Shown piece after piece: positions 6,415 to 14,834 of a DNA stretch of 14,834 nucleotides; the stretch's first letter is position 1, and every line of letters begins with the position of its first letter. Made by a program: the position numbers and the translations under genes. The notes beneath the pieces are model-generated. The model saw only the letters and a program-made list of their open reading frames with translations, searched no databases and was not told the DNA's origin. This DNA is from Legionellaceae bacterium. Its GTDB lineage: Bacteria; Pseudomonadota; Gammaproteobacteria; Legionellales; Legionellaceae. The DNA is taken from NCBI GenBank assembly GCA_947473535.1, contig CANJFK010000001.1, positions 1 to 14,834 on the forward strand, given 5' to 3'.

Positions 6415-6456
6415 CTTCATTGAAGCGCTTCCTTCTCCCGTTGACGGGAGAAGGAA
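6415..6456. repeat. Cluster of overlapping palindromes after trxB
   Basis: The main element is a perfect 12-bp stem, TTCCTTCTCCCG (6429-6440), with loop TTGA and its inverse (6445-6456). It begins about 45 bp past the trxB stop in the trxB direction. Next to it are GAAGCGCTTC (6422-6431, perfect) and CTTCA-T-TGAAG (6415-6425). The palindromes share bases, so their hairpins compete. Hairpins of the CTTCTCCCG type are common repeated extragenic sequences in proteobacteria (from memory). Neither side has a T-run, so it may stabilise the trxB 3' end or end transcription in another way. Confidence 0.6.
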
Positions 6457-6500
6457 TTAATCTGCTAGCACTCGGTGGCAGTGTGGCTTGTTTGTATTCC

Positions 6501-7534
<1,034 letters not shown>

Positions 7535-9901
7535 ATGGTAAAACAACAAGTGGGTCCTCAGGCTGGCGACCCCAAAATAGCCCTGCCGCATTTCTTAGTT
7601 AAACGCTTTAGTGAGGGCGGTTTTATACTCGTGCTTACGGTCGCGTTGTTTATTTTGTTGTCATTGTTGACGTATCGAACAAGTGATCCAGGGTGGTCGC
7701 ATGCGAGCGCTCATGGTGCTGGCATTGCGAATGCTGGCGGCCAAGTGGGCGCCTATGTTGCCGATTCGTTTTATTACGTCTTTGGTTATTTTGCTTATTT
7801 ATTGCCAGCGTGTTTTGCCTACATGGCAGGGGTGATTTTGATGGATCATCGTGCGTTTCGTGTGGTCAATAAGCCAATGCTCTTGTTGCGCAGTACAGGG
7901 CTATTGTTATTATTGAGTGGTGGCTGCGGGCTGTTGAGCTTGCAGATGCGTATGAATGTGCTGGCGTCCGTTCCTCGCCCGGGGGGGGTTGTAGGGCAAA
8001 CAATCGCGGCTACACTGGGTCATGCTTTAAATTTTCAAGGCGCATTGCTGCTTGTTTTGGCCATGTTGTTAGTGGGTATAACCTGGCTAACGGGATTGTC
8101 CTGGGTGCGAGTAACGGAATTGATTGGTTGCTATACATTAATTGCTATTCGCGGTGTTGCGTATGGCGTGACCCGCATGGCTCGGATGATCGCCGCAGGC
8201 ATTGCGTATATTAAAGCTCGAGAAAAGAATAAAGTCATTAGTCTTGCTCCCAGCGGTAGTTTTTCGCGTGATATTGTGAAAATAAAAAAGGAAAAATCGG
8301 TCCCTAAATTGATGCCTAAACTGTTACCCGAGATGAACATACCACTCGAAAAGCCCCAATCGGTAAAAATGGTTAAAGAGACGTCGCTCCCTAGAGCGCC
8401 CGTTATCGGTAGCTTACCTTCCCTGGATTTATTAGATAAAGGTCAACCCGGTAAGCCGATGGGGGGATACTTACACCAGGAACTTGAAACGTTGTCACGC
8501 GACGTTGAGCAGCACCTGTTGGATTTTGGTATCCAAGTGGATGTTGTTGCTGTTCATCCAGGACCTGTGATCACCCGGTTTGAATTGCAATTGGCCGCTG
8601 GTATTAAAGTCAGTCGATTGACGGCCCTGGCGAAAGATTTGGCGCGTTCGTTGTCGGTGACGAGTGTGCGCGTTGTGGAAATTATCCCAGGAAAGACTGT
8701 TGTGGGGATCGAATTACCCAATCCTAATCGTGCAATGGTTAGTTTGTCGGATGTGTTGTCTGCCGACGTATATCAACAAGCCCATTCACCGTTAACACTG
8801 GCTTTAGGGGTGGATATTGCGGGCCATCCTATGGTGGTTGATTTGGCAAAAATGCCTCATTTGTTGGTCGCAGGGACAACGGGCTCCGGTAAGTCTGTCG
8901 GAATTAATGCCATGATTTTAAGCTTGTTATTCAAAGCCAGTCCTGAGCAGGTCCGGTTGATCATGGTCGATCCTAAAATGTTGGAACTATCTGTTTATGA
9001 TGGTATTCCGCATTTGTTGACGCCCGTGGTCACTGATATGAAAGAAGCGGCCAGTGCCTTGCGATGGTGCGTGGCGGAGATGGAGCGACGTTATCGCTTG
9101 ATGGCATCGTTGGGTGTGCGTAATTTAGCCGGATTTAATGTAAAAATTGCTGAGGCTGAAGCAAAAGGCGAACCCTTAACGGATCCACTATGGAAGCCAA
9201 CCGATTCTATGGATTTATCGGCACCAGTCCTGCGAACGCTGCCCTATGTGGTGGTAGTGATTGATGAGCTGGCCGACATGATGATGGTTGTTGGTAAAAA
9301 AGTAGAGCAATTAATTGCTCGCATTGCTCAAAAAGCGCGCGCAGCTGGCATCCACTTGATTTTAGCAACGCAACGTCCGTCGGTTGATGTATTAACGGGT
9401 CTGATTAAATCCAATATACCGACTCGAATTTCTTTTCAAGTGTCGTCCAAAATTGATTCGCGTACTATTCTCGATCAACAAGGCGCGGAGCAGTTGTTAG
9501 GGCATGGGGATATGTTATTTTTAGCCCCAGGAACTGGCGCACCGTTGCGAGTGCATGGTGCGTTTGTTGATGATAAGGAAGTGCATCGTATTGCTGATGA
9601 TTGGCGAGCCCGTGGGGAACCGCAATACATTGATGAAATTACGCAAATTCAAGGTGAGGGCGAGGGAAGCTTTACTGAAGATGGCCAGCCAACAGAAGAG
9701 GCGGACGCACTCTATGATCAGGTTGTTGATTTCGTGACTCAAACACGAAAAGCGAGTATTTCAGCGGTACAACGCCGTTTTAAAATTGGCTATAACCGTG
9801 CTGCCCGTTTGGTCGAGGAAATGGAGCGTACTGGTGTAGTCGGGCCATTGGAAGGTGGTTTTCGTGATGTATTAGTATCAGCGGCAGCGGGGGATCAATA
9901 A
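7535..9901 (+). CDS. ftsK: DNA translocase FtsK
   Basis: This 788-residue septal DNA pump couples division to chromosome segregation and activates XerCD at dif. Four membrane helices lie at about 28-47, 79-102, 114-136 and 164-188 (SpoIIIE/FtsK N-terminal 4TM domain). A short basic linker (about 220-310) follows, then the alpha/beta RecA-like motor with Walker A GTTGSGKS at 447-454 and Walker B VVVVIDE ending at Asp577-Glu578. The C-terminal winged-helix gamma domain (about 720-788, with ISAVQRRFKIGYNRAARLVEEMER) reads KOPS polarity signals. The linker is much shorter than in E. coli FtsK (1329 residues), as is usual for Legionella and Coxiella proteins of near 790. No Shine-Dalgarno is visible before the ATG at 7535. 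A run of eight G (7981-7988) encodes part of a PGGVV loop; the frame is intact. The stop overlaps the lolA start by one base (TAATG). Confidence 0.95.
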   Translation: MVKQQVGPQAGDPKIALPHFLVKRFSEGGFILVLTVALFILLSLLTYRTSDPGWSHASAHGAGIANAGGQVGAYVADSFYYVFGYFAYLLPACFAYMAGVILMDHRAFRVVNKPMLLLRSTGLLLLLSGGCGLLSLQMRMNVLASVPRPGGVVGQTIAATLGHALNFQGALLLVLAMLLVGITWLTGLSWVRVTELIGCYTLIAIRGVAYGVTRMARMIAAGIAYIKAREKNKVISLAPSGSFSRDIVKIKKEKSVPKLMPKLLPEMNIPLEKPQSVKMVKETSLPRAPVIGSLPSLDLLDKGQPGKPMGGYLHQELETLSRDVEQHLLDFGIQVDVVAVHPGPVITRFELQLAAGIKVSRLTALAKDLARSLSVTSVRVVEIIPGKTVVGIELPNPNRAMVSLSDVLSADVYQQAHSPLTLALGVDIAGHPMVVDLAKMPHLLVAGTTGSGKSVGINAMILSLLFKASPEQVRLIMVDPKMLELSVYDGIPHLLTPVVTDMKEAASALRWCVAEMERRYRLMASLGVRNLAGFNVKIAEAEAKGEPLTDPLWKPTDSMDLSAPVLRTLPYVVVVIDELADMMMVVGKKVEQLIARIAQKARAAGIHLILATQRPSVDVLTGLIKSNIPTRISFQVSSKIDSRTILDQQGAEQLLGHGDMLFLAPGTGAPLRVHGAFVDDKEVHRIADDWRARGEPQYIDEITQIQGEGEGSFTEDGQPTEEADALYDQVVDFVTQTRKASISAVQRRFKIGYNRAARLVEEMERTGVVGPLEGGFRDVLVSAAAGDQ

Positions 9902-10503
9902 TGAAAAAAAAAGCACTTCTGTTATTGCTGTTGTGGATTCCACACGCTTATTGTGATTCAGTGAGTGATGCATTACAGACAAAATTAAATGCGATGCGCA
10001 CCATGAGCGCAACATTCAATCAAATAGTAACAGCAAACAAACGTCAGGTGTCTCATTCATCAGGTACAATGGCTTTGTCTCGTCCTGGTTTATTTCGCTG
10101 GCAAACCAAACGTCCCATGGCGCAGTTAGTGATCGCTGATGGACAACGATTATGGGTTTATGATGCTGATTTAGAACAAGTCTCTGTAAAAAAACAAGAT
10201 AAAGGTTTAGGTGGCACTGCGGCTCTATTTTTGAGTAGTTATGATAATACCGTGGCACGTGATTTTGTAGTGACCGTTAATCAACAGGGCAGCGTGTTTG
10301 ACTTGCGCGCTAAATCAAATAAAGCGAATTTCCAGCGCGTGACATTAACATTTGATGGTGCATTATTAAGTGGCATTGAATTATTTGATCAATTAGGCCA
10401 ACACACGGATGTTCATTTAACGAACAGCAAGGCCAATCCAAAATTGGCAGCCAACTTATTTCAGTTTAAACCGCCCAAGGGCGTGGATGTGGTCGAGCAA
10501 TGA
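9901..10503 (+). CDS. lolA: Outer-membrane lipoprotein carrier protein LolA
   Basis: This 200-residue periplasmic chaperone takes lipoproteins from the LolCDE ABC transporter and hands them to LolB at the outer membrane. The signal peptide is obvious (MKKKALLLLLLWIPHAYC, cleavage around residue 18, with Cys18 not in a lipobox). The mature protein shows LolA hallmarks: the segment MSATFNQ (35-41), the conserved SRPGLFRWQ (60-68), ADGQRLWVYD (79-88) and the C-terminal FKPPKGVDVV (189-198). The length is normal for the family. It starts on the last base of the ftsK stop codon, with GGGGG shortly upstream inside ftsK, and its own stop overlaps the rarA ATG (ATGA). The order ftsK-lolA-rarA is conserved in gammaproteobacteria. 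Confidence 0.94.
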   Translation: MKKKALLLLLLWIPHAYCDSVSDALQTKLNAMRTMSATFNQIVTANKRQVSHSSGTMALSRPGLFRWQTKRPMAQLVIADGQRLWVYDADLEQVSVKKQDKGLGGTAALFLSSYDNTVARDFVVTVNQQGSVFDLRAKSNKANFQRVTLTFDGALLSGIELFDQLGQHTDVHLTNSKANPKLAANLFQFKPPKGVDVVEQ

Positions 10504-11819
10504 CCTCCGATGATCGAACCATAGTGCCTCCCTTGGCTGAATTGTTAAGACCAAGCACGTTGGCTGAGGTGATCGGTCAAAGCCATTTGTTAGGTTTTGG
10601 TAAACCGCTACGGTTGGCGTTTGAATCAGGCAAACCACATTCGATGATTTTATGGGGTCCGCCAGGGGTTGGAAAAACAACGATAGCGCGCTTGACTGCA
10701 TCTGCGTTCGACTGCGAATGGATAGCCTTGTCGGCCGTGATGAGCGGGATTAAAGACATTCGTGCGGCCGTAGAATTAGCTCAAAATTATCGAGCACTGA
10801 AACGTCATACGATACTGTTTATCGATGAAATTCATCGTTTTAACAAGTCCCAGCAAGATGCTTTGCTGCCTTATACTGAGTCTGGTTTAGTGACCTTTAT
10901 TGGTGCAACGACAGAAAATCCATCGTTTGAAGTGAATTCAGCCCTGTTATCACGAGCTCAGGTTTATGTTTTAACGTCATTAACGGATGATGAGCTTCAA
11001 TCACTTTTGTTGCGTGTTAAACAGCAAGCGCTGACCCATTTGCAATTTGATCCGCAAGCCGAAGCGTTACTGATTGACTTTGCCGATGGTGATGCACGTC
11101 GCTTACTCAATTTGCTTGAGCAAATCAGTACAGCCGCTCGTCAGCATGGAATAACCGCGGTGGATAGTGCCTTAGTCCGTAACTCGCTCACCATAAATTC
11201 TCGTCGCTTTGATAAGGCGGGCGATTATTTTTTCGATCAGATTTCAGCATTGCACAAATCAGTGCGTGGTTCGAACCCTGATGCGGCGCTTTACTGGTTG
11301 TGCCGTATGCTCGATGGGGGTGTGGATGCGCATTATTTGGCACGTCGGGTTGTACGAATGGCTTGGGAAGATATTGGTTTGGCCGATCCGCGAGCGATTC
11401 AAATCGCTAATGATGCGGCAGCTACTTATGATAGATTGGGTTCGCCAGAAGGTGAGTTAGCTTTAGCCCAAGCGGTTATTTATTTGGCGATCGCTGCAAA
11501 AAGTAATGCGGGTTACAACGCCTTTAATCAAGCCATGGCGTTTGTTAAAAAAGATAAATCACGTGACGTACCATTGCACCTGCGAAACGCGCCAACATCG
11601 TTGATGAAAAAGTTGAATCATGGACGCGATTACCGTTATGCTCATGATGAACCACATGGTTTTGCAGCAGGTGAGCGTTACTTGCCTGAAGGGATACATG
11701 ATCCAAGTTGGTATCAGCCGGTTGATCGAGGGTTGGAACGTAAAATCATTGAAAAAATGGCATTTTTACGTCAATTAGATGAACAAGCGATATCCGCCAT
11801 CAAGGAATGCGATGAATAA
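10500..11819 (+). CDS. rarA: Replication-associated recombination protein A (RarA/MgsA)
   Basis: This 439-residue AAA+ ATPase of the clamp-loader-related RarA/MgsA/WRNIP1 family acts at stalled or damaged replication forks and binds SSB. The N-terminal part holds the ATPase core: Walker A GPPGVGKT (53-60), Walker B LFIDEIHRFN (106-115), and sensor 1 GATTENPSFE (135-144). Ser151-Arg152 (LLSRAQV) is in the arginine-finger position. The C-terminal half holds the family tetramerisation region, including VRGSNPDAALYWL and MAWEDIGLADPRA. The size matches E. coli RarA (447). The start at 10500 is within the lolA stop (ATGA), so translation is probably coupled; no separate strong Shine-Dalgarno is seen. 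The 3' end overlaps the next gene by eight bases. Confidence 0.95.
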   Translation: MTSDDRTIVPPLAELLRPSTLAEVIGQSHLLGFGKPLRLAFESGKPHSMILWGPPGVGKTTIARLTASAFDCEWIALSAVMSGIKDIRAAVELAQNYRALKRHTILFIDEIHRFNKSQQDALLPYTESGLVTFIGATTENPSFEVNSALLSRAQVYVLTSLTDDELQSLLLRVKQQALTHLQFDPQAEALLIDFADGDARRLLNLLEQISTAARQHGITAVDSALVRNSLTINSRRFDKAGDYFFDQISALHKSVRGSNPDAALYWLCRMLDGGVDAHYLARRVVRMAWEDIGLADPRAIQIANDAAATYDRLGSPEGELALAQAVIYLAIAAKSNAGYNAFNQAMAFVKKDKSRDVPLHLRNAPTSLMKKLNHGRDYRYAHDEPHGFAAGERYLPEGIHDPSWYQPVDRGLERKIIEKMAFLRQLDEQAISAIKECDE

Positions 11820-14800
11820 GCGCAAATGCATCGGTATACTAAAGGACTCGACGACGACGCTGCGCTATGCCGTTATTCAATTGTTTAAAAAATGTAAAAT
11901 GCCACTGGCCATATTAGTGTTTACCATGGCTATCGTCTTTAGTGTGTTCCGCGCATTAACGCCTTGGGCCAATCAGTACAAAGGTGATGTTGAAAAACAT
12001 TTATCAACCCTCTTAGGGCAGCCGGTCACTATCAACGGTCTGCAGACCAGCTGGTACTGGTTCGAGCCCGTGTTAAAAATGGATCAGGTGACGTTGTTTG
12101 ATAATCAAGATCATGTCTTAAAATTAAATAAATTATTGGTTGGCATTAATATCCTCAGTTCCCTATGGCATTGGCAAATTCAGCCTGGCGTGCTCTATGT
12201 TGATGATGCGCATTTAACGTTGCGTCAAATCCATAATCATTGGGAAATCGACGGTTTAAGTCAACCAAAACAAATCATGACATTCGAGCCTGCGACGTAT
12301 TTACCCGTGTTAAGCTGGCTTTTATCGCAGCAAAAAATAATTATCAAGAACGTGTCAGCATTGGTATATTTCAACAATGGTTCATTGCTTCCGTTGGGGG
12401 ACCTTCATGTTACGATCGTTCATTCTCATGGTCATTACCGTCTCAAAGGTCGCGCTAATTTAGTCCAAACTATTCCCACCGCCTTATCGGTTATTGCCGA
12501 TATGCAGATCGAGCCACTCACCTTAAACAAAACAAGTGGCCATGCTTATTTGTCTTTAAAGCATGTTTTACCTGTACAGTGGCAAGGTTTTTTACCGAGC
12601 ACGTTATACCATATGAAGAGTGGGCAGGGTGATCTTGAATTGTGGCTTGATCTAGCTAACGGGCAAGTATCTGGTTTGCAGTCCAGATTAAAACTACAGC
12701 ACATTGCATGGACCGAAGATGGGAAACCTAAACGTCAGTTTATACAGTTTTTGAATGCTAACGTAGCATGGATAGCGAAGCGTGACGGTTGGCGATTAAG
12801 TGGCGATCAGATTAAGTTAGGCACGAACGGCGTTAATTGGCCCGAAAATACGTTTCAGCTTGATTTTAAACGATCCCAACAAGTCTATCGTATGTTTGTG
12901 AAAACCGTGTTGCTGAGGCCCGCATTGGCCACTGATATGACGTTACCTGAAATTCTACAACCACTTTTGGCAATGAATTTGCGTGGTGAATTACATGATG
13001 CGCAAATCGAAGTTAAAAACAAGCATATTGATTATTTGTTAGCACGTTTTTCGAATTTAGGATGGGACGGTCGTGATGCAATCCCTGATGTAAGCCAAAT
13101 CTCAGGGGTATTATTTTGGCAGCCAACGGAAGGACGTTTAGAGCTTGATGGTGAAAATACGGTGATAAAGCCCAGAGGGTTGCCTGCCGTAACCTTCAAA
13201 TTATTCAATGCAGCATTTGACTGGAAAGCATTAAATAATAGTTTTCGAACAAGCATGGAACGTTTTGTGCTCAGCCATCCTGATCTGGTGTTGAGTGCGA
13301 GAGGAGCACTTGATGACCCATTGTCTCCAACGAATAGTAATTTGCGCATGACGGCTGAATTTTCTGCGAAAAATGCGCAGCAATGGTTGGCCTATATCCC
13401 ATCACAATACCTAAAGCCAAAATTAAATCACTGGTTAAAACATGATGTTAAACGAATTGATAAAGCGAGTGGTCAATTGGTGGTTGATGGCTCGTTAGCT
13501 GATTTCCCCTATGATCAACACCCCGGGCAATTTTCTATAACCAGCCATCTCAATGGTGTGGATTTACTCATTACAAAACGTTGGCCTTTGAATCGAGATA
13601 TTGACGCTGATTTACTGATTAATAAACGCGTATTGGAGGCCAATGTCTTCAACGCAGAATTACAAGATATTTTAGTTGATAAATTAAATTTAGTCATTAA
13701 CGATATTGGCTTGGGCAAAGAGGCGCTGTTAATTCATGGCAGTCTAAATGCACCGGCTAGTAAAATAAAACAATATGTTTTCTCATCGCCATTGCGTTCC
13801 CGCTTGTTAAAATGGCAGAAAATGGATATTCAGGATGCATTAGGATTAGACTTACAGTTGGAAATACCGCTTTATCCCGAGAGTGATCACGTATTGGCTC
13901 AAGGCGTTTTATCGTTTGATGAGAACCAGGTTCTCTTTCACTACACACCGAATGATGTAGCGGTGGATAAGGTATCAGGGATGTTACAGTTTAATGAATT
14001 TGGTATTACTGATGGCGAGTTGCAAGGTACTATTGCCGGCGATCCTATTGTAATGCTCGCGCAGTATGAGCTTGCGCCGAAACCACATACCGATGTCACT
14101 ATTGATGCCGAGACAACCGCTGCCTTTTTACGTAAAACATTTACTGTGCCGTTACTTGCTTTGATGGATGGGCATTTAAAAATACAGAGTTTAGTGACGT
14201 TGAACCATGAGCAACAGGTTTCAGATCATATTCATATTGCTAGTACGCTTGAAGGGGTTGCTATTAATTTACCGACCCCGTTGGGAAAATCGTCAGATGA
14301 TCTCGCGCCTTTGGCGATTGATTTGGATTGTTCTCCTGAAAAAACAGTGAATTTACAGGTTAATTACGACAATCGTTTGAGTAGTGATTTATGGTTTAAA
14401 TCGGCGAATAACGTCTTTATGTTAGAAAAAGGCTTTATTCGCTTAGGCCAAGGGCAGGCTAAGTCACAAAAACTAGCTGGCGTGGATATTATTGGTTCGT
14501 TGTCAGTTTTTGATGCATCATTATGGCATCAGGCACTATCTAAAATACCAACGGAAGAATCGCCTATCCCAAGGATCGATGGGATACAGGCTATTGATGT
14601 TACGCTTGGTGAACTGGCTATTTTTGATCAAAAATACAGCGACATGGCAATCACAGCACGAAAATTAGCGGATGATGATTGGTCGGTTAAATTAAAGCAG
14701 GCATCCGTTTTGGCTGATTTGCGTTATAAGCCTGCTGACAATGCGCTTTTTGGGACGTTTGAGCGTTTATCGATAACAAAGCCTGTGTTAAATAAGAATA

Positions 14801-14834
14801 AAATTAATCCGCCGAAGGCACGCCTTGTGCCCAA
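11812..14834 (+). CDS. yhdP: YhdP-like AsmA-family envelope protein (partial, right edge)
   Basis: The frame is open without a stop from ATG 11812 to the window end (1007 codons), so the 3' end is missing. E. coli YhdP has 1266 residues, so roughly a fifth may be absent. A cytosolic head of about 30 residues precedes a single membrane anchor (PLAILVFTMAIVFSVFRAL, about 31-49). The very long remainder is a beta-rich periplasmic body. After the anchor comes a segment typical of the family: ...VEKHLSTLLGQPVTINGLQ, then SWYWFEPVLKMDQVTL. YhdP, with TamB and YdbH, carries phospholipids between the inner and outer membranes. AAGGA at 11802-11806 gives a good ribosome binding site inside the end of rarA, which supports this start. 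In E. coli yhdP is not next to rarA, so the position here is different. TamB-like or other AsmA-like membership is the main alternative. Confidence 0.85.
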   Translation, partial: MNKRKCIGILKDSTTTLRYAVIQLFKKCKMPLAILVFTMAIVFSVFRALTPWANQYKGDVEKHLSTLLGQPVTINGLQTSWYWFEPVLKMDQVTLFDNQDHVLKLNKLLVGINILSSLWHWQIQPGVLYVDDAHLTLRQIHNHWEIDGLSQPKQIMTFEPATYLPVLSWLLSQQKIIIKNVSALVYFNNGSLLPLGDLHVTIVHSHGHYRLKGRANLVQTIPTALSVIADMQIEPLTLNKTSGHAYLSLKHVLPVQWQGFLPSTLYHMKSGQGDLELWLDLANGQVSGLQSRLKLQHIAWTEDGKPKRQFIQFLNANVAWIAKRDGWRLSGDQIKLGTNGVNWPENTFQLDFKRSQQVYRMFVKTVLLRPALATDMTLPEILQPLLAMNLRGELHDAQIEVKNKHIDYLLARFSNLGWDGRDAIPDVSQISGVLFWQPTEGRLELDGENTVIKPRGLPAVTFKLFNAAFDWKALNNSFRTSMERFVLSHPDLVLSARGALDDPLSPTNSNLRMTAEFSAKNAQQWLAYIPSQYLKPKLNHWLKHDVKRIDKASGQLVVDGSLADFPYDQHPGQFSITSHLNGVDLLITKRWPLNRDIDADLLINKRVLEANVFNAELQDILVDKLNLVINDIGLGKEALLIHGSLNAPASKIKQYVFSSPLRSRLLKWQKMDIQDALGLDLQLEIPLYPESDHVLAQGVLSFDENQVLFHYTPNDVAVDKVSGMLQFNEFGITDGELQGTIAGDPIVMLAQYELAPKPHTDVTIDAETTAAFLRKTFTVPLLALMDGHLKIQSLVTLNHEQQVSDHIHIASTLEGVAINLPTPLGKSSDDLAPLAIDLDCSPEKTVNLQVNYDNRLSSDLWFKSANNVFMLEKGFIRLGQGQAKSQKLAGVDIIGSLSVFDASLWHQALSKIPTEESPIPRIDGIQAIDVTLGELAIFDQKYSDMAITARKLADDDWSVKLKQASVLADLRYKPADNALFGTFERLSITKPVLNKNKINPPKARLVP

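Noticed and set aside
7981..7988. Programmed frameshift at the G8 run in ftsK
   Set aside because: The zero frame continues through a full-length FtsK with all motifs, so no frameshift is needed.
9521..9742. Small frames on both strands within the 3' part of ftsK
   Set aside because: This region encodes the end of the motor and the linker to the gamma domain in the main frame; the others have no coding features.

Overview
The window looks like a chromosomal segment of a gammaproteobacterium, most likely of the order Legionellales (Legionella/Coxiella/Aquicella/Berkiella-type). Two things suggest this. The left part holds a three-gene set matching the Legionella enhanced-entry genes enhA, enhB and enhC: an L,D-transpeptidase fold, a small secreted protein, and a roughly 1200-residue periplasmic Sel1-repeat protein. 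The right part has the gammaproteobacterial order trxB / ftsK-lolA-rarA. The assignment comes from reading the translations; no database search was run. The base composition is moderately AT-rich and no gene looks clearly foreign by codon use.

Layout. Positions 1-173 hold no gene that can be supported. Positions 174-5147 carry enhA-enhB-enhC on the plus strand; enhA and enhB overlap by ATGA, and a 73-bp gap with possible alternative hairpins precedes enhC. Positions 5148-5471 are a repeat-rich spacer: two inverted copies of a 32-bp REP-like palindromic unit, each with T-runs that make it terminator-like, flanked by an 11-bp direct repeat and enclosing a 3' ORF scrap. A cysteine-free orphan protein gene with an acidic Ser/Asp-rich tail lies on the minus strand (5472-6236). 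Upstream of it is a palindrome-rich leader (6237-6500), and then trxB, also on the minus strand (6501-7457). A short divergent intergenic region (7458-7534) separates trxB from a plus-strand cluster of ftsK, lolA, rarA and a yhdP-like AsmA-family gene, which runs off the right edge. The four genes of this cluster touch or overlap (TAATG, ATGA, and an 8-bp overlap).

How the genes fit together. EnhA, EnhB and EnhC are all predicted to be exported and probably act on peptidoglycan in the periplasm; in Legionella, EnhC restrains a lytic transglycosylase and so limits muropeptide signals to the host. The right-hand cluster combines chromosome handling (FtsK translocase, RarA replication-fork ATPase) with outer-membrane biogenesis (LolA lipoprotein carrier, YhdP-like phospholipid transport), and its overlaps imply one transcript. 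TrxB is the cytosolic thioredoxin reductase. The orphan minus-strand gene is the least explained item and the best candidate for new biology, although an effector role is only a hypothesis.

No tRNA, rRNA, CRISPR array or transposase was seen. The clearest structures outside genes are the REP-like pair at 5187-5424, the GTATCTT/AAGATAC motif set at 6252-6321, and the long perfect palindrome at 6429-6456. A perfect 12-bp hairpin also sits inside the enhA coding region at 681-708.
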